Assembly (NCBI GenBank): GCA_002238485.1
Contig: MPMG01000017.1
Location: 1 to 39,109, forward strand
Length of the DNA: 39,109 bases
Direction of reading: 5' to 3'
From: Chloroflexi bacterium bin20
GTDB taxonomy: Bacteria > Chloroflexota > Anaerolineae > Aggregatilineales > Phototrophicaceae
Shown: positions 33,709-39,109 of the stretch, piece by piece
How the letters are laid out: each line of letters opens with the position of its first letter
Numbering within the stretch: the first letter of the stretch is position 1
Notes under the pieces: model-generated
What the model was told of the DNA's origin: nothing
Database searches by the model: none
What the model saw: the letters and a program-made list of their open reading frames with translations, nothing else
Program-made: the position numbers and the translations under genes

Positions 33709-35085
33709 GTGACAATCGACGGCACACAGACGCTGCTGCGTCAGGCGGTCGAGTATGGCTGCGAGTATCTGGGCAGCCTGGACGAGCGCCCGGTGGTTCC
33801 CGACGCGCAGGCATTGGCGGCGCTGGGCAATTTTGACGAGTCGCTGCCTGCCCAGCCGACTCCGCCAGCCGATGTCCTGCAGCAACTGCACCGCCTTGGC
33901 TCGCCAGCTACGACAGCCAACGCGGGCGGACGTTACTTCGGATATGTGAATGGCGGGGCATTGCCAGCAGCCCTGGCGGGACGCGTGCTGGCGGATTGCT
34001 GGGATCAAAATGCCGCGCTGCAGCTAATGTCGCCTGTCGCCGCCAAGCTGGAATCCGTCTGCGAGCGCTGGCTGGTCGATTTGCTGCGTCTGCCCGAAGA
34101 AAGCGCCGTGGGCATGGTCAGCGGCACATCGCTGGCATCGCTTTGCGGTCTGCTGGCAGGCAGAAATGCGCTCCTGACGCGAGCCGGCTGGGATATCAGC
34201 CAACAAGGTCTGTTTGGCGCGCCAGCCTTGCGCGTGGTGATGAGCAGCAGCGCGCATGCCACCATTCGCAAGGCGCTGGCCATGCTGGGCATAGGCACGG
34301 CGCAGATCGAGCTTGTCCCCGCCGACGCGCAAGGGCGCATGGACGCGAAAACCCTGCCGCCACTGGACGAGCGCACGCTGCTGCTTGTGCAGGCGGGCAA
34401 TGTCAACAGCGGCGCCTTCGATCCTTTTATCCCGCTCTGCGAGGCTGCACGGCGAGCGGGCGCCTGGGTGCATGTCGATGGCGCATTCGGCTTGTGGGCG
34501 CGCGCTTCTGCGGCAACGCAACAGCTTGCCGAAGGTGTCGATCGCGCCGATTCATGGTCGGTCGATGCGCACAAGACCTTGAACAGCCCCTACGACTGCG
34601 GCTTGATCATCTGCCGCGACCGCGGGACCCTGGCGGCGGCGCTGCAAGCCAACGATGCCTATATCCACTTCAGCGGCGGGCGTGATGGCATGCTGTATAC
34701 GCCAGAAATGTCGCGGCGCGCGCGTGGAGTGGAGTTGTGGGCGGCGCTGAAATCGCTGGGACGGACGGGTGTGGATGCGCTGGTGACTCAGCTCTGCCAG
34801 CGAGCGCGGCAATTTGCGGTCGAACTGGGCGCGCAGGGCTTCCACATTTTGAACGATGTCGTTTTCAATCAGACCCTGGTCGCTTGCGAAAAGCCCGAGC
34901 TGACCACGCGCACGTTGGAAAATGTGCAAGCCAGCGGCGAATGCTGGTGCAGCGGGACAGTCTGGCGCGGCCAGCCAGCCATCCGTGTCAGCGTATGCTC
35001 GTGGATGACAACAGCCGATGATGTGCGGCGCTCTGTGGCGGCATTTGCAGCAGCTCGCGAGCAGGCAAAAATGCGCAACACCTAG
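33709..35085 (+). CDS. PLP-dependent amino acid decarboxylase (group II)
   Basis: A 458-aa pyridoxal-phosphate decarboxylase of the glutamate/aspartate/tyrosine/aromatic group. Visible marks are HVDGAFGLWARAS (Asp holding the pyridine nitrogen), the Schiff-base lysine K289 in VDAHKTLNSPYDCG, and GMVSGTSLASLCGLLAGRN for phosphate binding. It would release CO2 from an amino acid to give an amine. The substrate cannot be assigned. The start is GTG 33709 with AAGGAGG upstream. Its TAG shares bases with the stop codon of the convergent DUF4037 gene (CTAG). Confidence 0.88.
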   Translation: MTIDGTQTLLRQAVEYGCEYLGSLDERPVVPDAQALAALGNFDESLPAQPTPPADVLQQLHRLGSPATTANAGGRYFGYVNGGALPAALAGRVLADCWDQNAALQLMSPVAAKLESVCERWLVDLLRLPEESAVGMVSGTSLASLCGLLAGRNALLTRAGWDISQQGLFGAPALRVVMSSSAHATIRKALAMLGIGTAQIELVPADAQGRMDAKTLPPLDERTLLLVQAGNVNSGAFDPFIPLCEAARRAGAWVHVDGAFGLWARASAATQQLAEGVDRADSWSVDAHKTLNSPYDCGLIICRDRGTLAAALQANDAYIHFSGGRDGMLYTPEMSRRARGVELWAALKSLGRTGVDALVTQLCQRARQFAVELGAQGFHILNDVVFNQTLVACEKPELTTRTLENVQASGECWCSGTVWRGQPAIRVSVCSWMTTADDVRRSVAAFAAAREQAKMRNT

Positions 35086-36197
35086 CCCGCATACAAATCG
35101 GCGATCGTTGCGCGCAGATGGACAGCTTCGCGCAAGTCGGTATTGTCGGAGAACTGGTCGATGCCACCGATCAGCGAGCGCGCGGCGAGTTGCTGCAGAT
35201 CGGCGCAGGATATGCGGTCCACGAGCGCCTCGGTATATCGCCAGGCGTCGCTCACCAAAAAGCCGCGTCCATGAAACTCTTGCACAGCCGGCGCGATTCT
35301 CTTCGTCAGTTGCAATTTGTTGTGCAGACGGTTTAAGACTTTCCATGCCGCGCACAGATGACGTTCACGTTCGCGGTAGCCGCCGGCAAGCTGCACGGAC
35401 TCCAGAATCGGCGCGAGCTCGCGGGCGCAATCCAACTGCTGGAAAGCGCTGCCCAGCCACTTGGGATAGGGTGCGTAGGTCCGCTCCATCAAGAAGCACA
35501 GCAGCACAATCGAGCGCACAAGACGGCCCGCGATCAAGCGACTGCCCAGCTCGTCGCCGACCGACCCTGCTCGTGGCGCAAGGTGCTCATCCTGACCAAT
35601 GCGCTGCCACCCGCAAGCCAGCAGATAGATCCAGACATCGCGCGGATAAAAAGTGAATCGCTGGCGGATAATCTCTAGCCCCAGCGCATCGTGGAAGACT
35701 TCGCCAGCTGTGAAAGACAAGAGCTTCTGCTGCGGGATGCTCAACCAGTCGGCCGAGCGCAATTCATGGTACTGTCCCATACCAAAATGCGCGCGCATAA
35801 AGTCGTCGATGGTCTGGATATCCACGCGGTGATTGACCTCGCCGCTGGTGATGGACGCCAGCAGCTGCGTGCCCTGATCGTCATTTTCATGCTTTGGCGC
35901 GCCCCAATTGGTGGCAAAACCGCGAAACTGATAGGGCAAGTGGCCGCGCAAAGTCTGTGAAATGGTGGCTGACAGGCAGTCGTGGTCTGGCGCAGACAAG
36001 AAAAGCTGCAAGCGCGGTCCCCAGTTGTGATCGCGCGATACGGCATCGTCGAAGCCCAGCACCTCAGAGCCGCTGCCGAGCAAGGCGGCGCTGTGCGACA
36101 AGCGCGGATGGTGTTTGGCGAGGATGGGCTGCACGGCTTCGTGGTAAAAGGCCCGCGCCAAATCCAGCCCGGCGATGAATGTGCTCATAATCGACAT
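35082..36197 (-). CDS. DUF4037 nucleotidyltransferase-like protein
   Basis: A 371-aa protein. The N-terminal part reads SAALLGSGSEVLGFDDAVSRDHNWGPRLQLFL, which resembles the GS...D-x-D nucleotidyltransferase core as found in DUF4037 proteins, followed by a helical DUF4037-type domain (WLSIPQQKLLSFTAGEVFHD, RFTFYPRDVWIYLLACGW). It is probably cytoplasmic, and its substrate is unknown. The start is ATG 36197; a second ATG at 36188 is also in frame, and neither has a strong ribosome site. Its final TAG overlaps the PLP decarboxylase stop. Confidence 0.72.
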   Translation of the reverse strand: MSIMSTFIAGLDLARAFYHEAVQPILAKHHPRLSHSAALLGSGSEVLGFDDAVSRDHNWGPRLQLFLSAPDHDCLSATISQTLRGHLPYQFRGFATNWGAPKHENDDQGTQLLASITSGEVNHRVDIQTIDDFMRAHFGMGQYHELRSADWLSIPQQKLLSFTAGEVFHDALGLEIIRQRFTFYPRDVWIYLLACGWQRIGQDEHLAPRAGSVGDELGSRLIAGRLVRSIVLLCFLMERTYAPYPKWLGSAFQQLDCARELAPILESVQLAGGYRERERHLCAAWKVLNRLHNKLQLTKRIAPAVQEFHGRGFLVSDAWRYTEALVDRISCADLQQLAARSLIGGIDQFSDNTDLREAVHLRATIADLYAG

Positions 36198-36202
36198 TGT
36201 TT

Positions 36203-36230
36203 TACTTCACCACAGAAGCACAGGAGCAGA
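36203..36230. repeat. CTCTGTG-type interspersed repeat, second copy
   Basis: TTCACCACAGAAGCACAGGAG is the complementary form of the repeat seen near 12808-12846. It lies directly upstream of the DUF4037 start. Confidence 0.35.
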
Positions 36231-36265
36231 AAAAACAATCATATCCGCTATCGCCGAGTCCTGTG

Positions 36266-36271
36266 TATAAT
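36266..36271 (+). promoter_or_regulatory. Putative -10 box of the chorismate mutase-DAHP synthase gene
   Basis: A perfect TATAAT with G-T context upstream (TGTGTATAAT). No good -35 is seen at 16-18 bp, so strength is uncertain. Transcription would start near 36278. Confidence 0.45.
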
Positions 36272-36314
36272 GCCTGGTACGGGCAAGGAAATGTTAAGTG
36301 GGAGTACGATAGCC

Positions 36315-37394
36315 GTGTCAGAAACAAATCGTCTGCAGGAACTGCGCGACCAAATTGACCCGATCAACCTGGATATCCTGGCTTTGTTGAACAAGCGCGC
36401 CGAAATTGCGCTGGAGATCGGCCAGGTGCTGCAGAGCATGGGCACAGTCCATTATGACCCACAGCGCGAAGCCGAGATGCTCACTGCGCTGCAATATGCC
36501 AACGAAGGTCCCTTCAGCAACGAAACCATCAGCAAGCTCTTCAGCGAGATCTTTCGCGCGACGCTGGCGCTGGAAGAGCAAGATGCGCGCCAGACCATCC
36601 TCGTGCAGCGCAAACGCCCCGACCAGCACACCATCATCGAGTTCGACAACGGGCTGCGCCTGGGCAACGACAGTTTCGAGATCATCGCCGGTCCCTGCGC
36701 GGTGGAAAGCTATGAGCAAATGGACACGGTCGCTGCGGCGCTGGCAGAGCGGGGCGTCAAAATGATCCGCGGCATGGGCTACAAACCGCGCACATCGCCC
36801 TACGACTTCCAGGGCATGGGCGAAGAAGGCTTGAAGATCGCCCGACGCGCAGCCAACAAATACGGGCTGGTCGTTATCAGCGAAGTGCTGGATATGTCGC
36901 TGATCCCCATGATGGACGAATATGTAGACGCCTTTTGGGTGGGCGCGCGCAATATGCAAAACAGCTTCTTGCTGCGGGCGCTGGGCAAGCAGAGCAAACC
37001 CGTGCTGCTGAAACGCGGCTTCGGCGCGACATTGAAAGAGTTCATCTATGCTGCCGAATACATCATGGCCAGCGGCAACCAGCAGGTCATCCTGATGGAG
37101 CGTGGCATCCGCACTTTCAGCCAGTGGACGCGCAACACGCTGGATATCAGCGCGGTGCCGCTGCTCAAGCAAGAGACGCATCTGCCCATCATCGTCGATA
37201 TTTCGCATTCCGCGGGCAGGCGCGATATCGCCAATCCGCTGGGGCGCGTCGCTCGTGTCAGCGGCGCCGACGGGCTGATGGTCGAGGTGCATCCCAACCC
37301 AGATGTCGCCATGTCCGATGCCAAGCAGCAGCTCAACCTCGACCAGTTCAACCAGCTGATGGACGATATCGAATCGATCGGCGGACGCTACTAA
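36315..37394 (+). CDS. Bifunctional chorismate mutase / 3-deoxy-7-phosphoheptulonate (DAHP) synthase
   Basis: A 359-aa fusion. Residues 1 to about 85 are an AroQ-type chorismate mutase (LRDQIDPINLDILALLNKRA helix, typical first helix). The rest is a DAHP synthase of the short (KDPG-like) class: AGPCAVES, RGMGYKPRTSPYDFQGMG, LLKRGFGATLKEF, LMERGIRTF, and a VDISHSAGRRD metal/substrate strand, ending GLMVEVHPNPDVAMSD. It condenses erythrose 4-phosphate with phosphoenolpyruvate, the first step to aromatic amino acids; the mutase domain usually gives feedback control by prephenate or chorismate. The start is GTG 36315 or ATG 36291; the latter has AAGGAA too close. Oddity: the usual PSH motif reads ISH here, and GYKP replaces the common AFKP. 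Confidence 0.92.
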   Translation: MSETNRLQELRDQIDPINLDILALLNKRAEIALEIGQVLQSMGTVHYDPQREAEMLTALQYANEGPFSNETISKLFSEIFRATLALEEQDARQTILVQRKRPDQHTIIEFDNGLRLGNDSFEIIAGPCAVESYEQMDTVAAALAERGVKMIRGMGYKPRTSPYDFQGMGEEGLKIARRAANKYGLVVISEVLDMSLIPMMDEYVDAFWVGARNMQNSFLLRALGKQSKPVLLKRGFGATLKEFIYAAEYIMASGNQQVILMERGIRTFSQWTRNTLDISAVPLLKQETHLPIIVDISHSAGRRDIANPLGRVARVSGADGLMVEVHPNPDVAMSDAKQQLNLDQFNQLMDDIESIGGRY

Positions 37395-37466
37395 CTGGCA
37401 TCCGCTCAACCGCCTTCCCCCTTCTCTAGCTTCTTGGGAGAAGGGGAGAAATCCTTGGTAAGCAAA

Positions 37467-38834
37467 ATGTGGAATCGGCTGAATCATCACAAGCTGGCTG
37501 TGGTGATAGTCATGGCTGTCGTGGCGCGGCTGGCGGCGTTGCTGCTGCTGCCCGATATTTTTGCCTATAGCGAGCCGGGCGGCGAGATTCACGGCTCGGT
37601 CGCCTATGATGAATATGCGCAGAATTTGCTGGCGACGGGCGTCTATGGGCGCTCGGCTGGCCTGCCCGACGCGAGCTTGCCGCCCCTGTACAGCCTCATC
37701 CTGGCGGCGATTTACGGCGTCTTCGGGCGCAGTTATCTGGCGGTGGCGCTGTGGCATATCTTCTTCGACGCGCTGTCAATCGCGCTGCTGGCGGACACCT
37801 GCCGGCGGCTGATCACGCGGGACGGTGAAATGGTCGGCGCGCTAGCTGGCTTGTTCTTCGCGCTTTATCCCTATCTGATCTTCCAAAACTTGGCGCTCAA
37901 CGACACGGCGCTGTGGATCCTGCTGCTGCATGCTTTTCTGTGGCTGCTGATTCTGCTGCGCGATCGTGGGCAGTGGGACAAAGGCACGTTGCTGCTCGCG
38001 CTGGCGGCGGGCTTTGTGCTGGGCATGTCGGCATTGGCGCGCGCGCTGCTGCCATCTCTGGCGCTGCTGGCCCTGCCCTGGTTTGCGCTGCGGCTGGGCT
38101 GGCGCGGGGCGCTGCAGAGAATGCTGCCAGTCGCGATCGCGAGTCTGCTGGTTCTGCTGCCCTGGCTGCTGCGCGGCGCGGCGATTTATGGCGGCTTCGT
38201 GCCCATCGCCCTCAACAGCGGCGAAAATATCTATCAAGGCAATCACCCGCATACGACGGCGATTCTGCGCGCGGGATATGATGTGCAATGGCTGCCAGCG
38301 CCACTGGATGCCCCGCCACAGGAGCAGGGACTAGCGCGCAACGCCTTCCTCAGCCAAGCCGGCTGGAATTACCTGCGTGAAAATCCCGCGCAGATCCCCC
38401 AGCTGCTGCTGACAAAATTGCTGGCGCACTGGAATCCGCAAGTTACGCCGCTCAAGAACCTGCGCCAGGGCGAGCGGCTCACCATAGATGAAAACGGTCG
38501 CGTCCTCATCGTGGCGGGCGGAGAATCGCATGTCGGCGTTACGCGGGCGAATGCGGCCTACCAGGACAGCGGCTTGTTTGCGGTGCTGGGTCGCGGCGCG
38601 CATCTAGTCTATTTCGGCGCATTGTGGCTGCTGGCGATTATGGGCGCATGGCTGTGTCGGCGCGATTGGCGTTTATTGAGCCTGCTGGTTGCCGTGCAGC
38701 TGAGCCAAACGTTGATGTACCTGCTCTTCCATCCCAGCACGCGGTATCGCTCGCCCACCGATCCGCTGCTCTTCGTATTTTCTGCGCTGGCGATTGTGCA
38801 CCTCGCCGCCCGCTGGCAAGAAAATAGCCCTTAG
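37467..38834 (+). CDS. Polytopic membrane glycosyltransferase (GT-C/GT39-like)
   Basis: A 455-aa protein with about ten hydrophobic segments. The first large extracytoplasmic loop has Asp-Glu in VAYDEYAQNLL, the position of the catalytic acidic pair in GT-C (PMT/ArnT-like) enzymes. It would transfer a sugar from a lipid-linked donor on the outer face of the membrane; acceptor and sugar are unknown. A second soluble segment (ENIYQGNHPH, then WNPQVTPLKNLRQGERL) lies between later membrane helices. The start is uncertain: ATG 37467 or the in-frame TTG 37455, the latter with GGGGAG 6 bases upstream, although that GGGGAG is part of a TTGGGAGAAGGGGAG interspersed sequence. Confidence 0.78.
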   Translation: MWNRLNHHKLAVVIVMAVVARLAALLLLPDIFAYSEPGGEIHGSVAYDEYAQNLLATGVYGRSAGLPDASLPPLYSLILAAIYGVFGRSYLAVALWHIFFDALSIALLADTCRRLITRDGEMVGALAGLFFALYPYLIFQNLALNDTALWILLLHAFLWLLILLRDRGQWDKGTLLLALAAGFVLGMSALARALLPSLALLALPWFALRLGWRGALQRMLPVAIASLLVLLPWLLRGAAIYGGFVPIALNSGENIYQGNHPHTTAILRAGYDVQWLPAPLDAPPQEQGLARNAFLSQAGWNYLRENPAQIPQLLLTKLLAHWNPQVTPLKNLRQGERLTIDENGRVLIVAGGESHVGVTRANAAYQDSGLFAVLGRGAHLVYFGALWLLAIMGAWLCRRDWRLLSLLVAVQLSQTLMYLLFHPSTRYRSPTDPLLFVFSALAIVHLAARWQENSP

Positions 38835-38853
38835 TCTGGTCAGGGCAAATTGC

Positions 38854-38881
38854 TTGACAAGCTGCGAAATGGCATTACAAT
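38854..38881 (+). promoter_or_regulatory. Strong sigma70-type promoter
   Basis: A perfect TTGACA (38854-38859) and TACAAT (38876-38881) with a 16-bp spacer. It should drive the small frame at 38916 and the gene that begins at 39035. Confidence 0.65.
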
Positions 38882-38915
38882 GGATAACATCTGCTATAAG
38901 GCAGGATTTTCAACT

Positions 38916-38999
38916 ATGCATGCTGAAACAACCGCTTTGCTCAGAATCACGCTGGCGGTTGCGCTGCTGCTGGCGACCGCGGCCGGCGGCACTGGCTAA
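38916..38999 (+). CDS. Possible 27-residue hydrophobic leader peptide
   Basis: A frame of 27 codons starting at ATG 38916, about 28 bases after the predicted transcription start, with a weak AGG-type site. It encodes MHAETTALLRITLAVALLLA followed by a Gly-rich end. It could be a small membrane peptide, a translated leader, or chance. Confidence 0.3.
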   Translation: MHAETTALLRITLAVALLLATAAGGTG

Positions 39000-39034
39000 A
39001 GACAAGCGCTTGTTCACATAAGGAGAGCTTCACC

Positions 39035-39109
39035 GTGACAGTACATGACGCGCCAAGCCAAACCGTCAATTCAGAAGCCTTGCGGGAGCTTGCAGTAATG
39101 ATAACTCTA
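39035..39109 (+). CDS. 5' end of a gene running off the window
   Basis: GTG 39035 has AGGAGAG 7 bases upstream and the frame is open for all 25 remaining codons (MTVHDAPSQTVNSEALRELA, then VMITL). It lies downstream of the promoter at 38854-38881. Too little is visible to name it. Confidence 0.5.
   Translation, partial: MTVHDAPSQTVNSEALRELAVMITL

Overview
The window looks like chromosomal DNA of a member of the Chloroflexota (Anaerolineae-like). GC is high, genes are densely packed in small same-strand runs with ATGA stop/start overlaps, and the protein families are typical of that group: a fused CoA-transferase, a PT-rich linker in a secreted beta-helix protein, an FG-GAP/ASPIC-UnbV protein and a sugar ABC transporter locus without its ATPase. 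This placement is inference from style; there is no rRNA or marker gene here to prove it. I see no prophage, transposase, CRISPR array or integrase.

Layout. 1-0.8 kb: 5'-truncated gene for a small secreted protein (family member 1) followed in frame by a relic SH3b domain. 1.0-4.0 kb: Fur-family regulator, thiolase and fused 3-oxoacid CoA-transferase, translationally coupled. 4.2-7.6 kb: tRNA-Gly(GCC), a DUF3806-like protein, a STAND/TPR ATPase and tRNA-Lys(TTT). 7.7-12.8 kb: ThDP enzyme, unknown secreted protein, 6-phosphogluconate dehydrogenase and fatty-acid desaturase. 12.9-22.4 kb: a carbohydrate region with a zinc dehydrogenase, secreted alpha/beta hydrolase, L-fuconolactonase-type amidohydrolase and GH29 alpha-L-fucosidase on the minus strand, then a plus-strand operon of zinc dehydrogenase, Gfo/Idh/MocA oxidoreductase, SDR and sugar-phosphate-isomerase-like TIM barrel. 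Family members 2 and 3 of the small secreted protein flank that operon. 23.5-30 kb: a 1027-aa secreted beta-helix protein and a sugar ABC transporter (two permeases and a binding protein) with a clear terminator. 30-33.5 kb: membrane/molybdopterin oxidoreductase plus an FG-GAP/ASPIC-UnbV protein. 33.7-39.1 kb: PLP decarboxylase, DUF4037 protein, chorismate mutase-DAHP synthase, a GT-C type membrane glycosyltransferase, and the start of another gene behind a strong promoter.

How the genes work together. The fucosidase and the fuconolactonase are adjacent (26 bp apart). With the dehydrogenases, the SDR and the nearby sugar transporter they suggest uptake and non-phosphorylating oxidation of L-fucose or a similar deoxy sugar. 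The thiolase and CoA-transferase would activate and cleave acetoacetate or 3-oxoadipate under a Fur-type regulator.

The most unusual signal is a three-member family of small secreted proteins (mature N-terminus ADDHIDN, paired Cys, Trp-rich). Each member is preceded by a poly-C tract (at least C7, C18 and C14) and followed by, or lies near, a hairpin-forming interspersed repeat. In one copy the C14 tract lies inside the reading frame ahead of the signal peptide, which would make it a candidate phase-variable locus. Two long (about 130-140 bp) inverted copies of the interspersed repeat bracket the plus-strand sugar operon and member 3.
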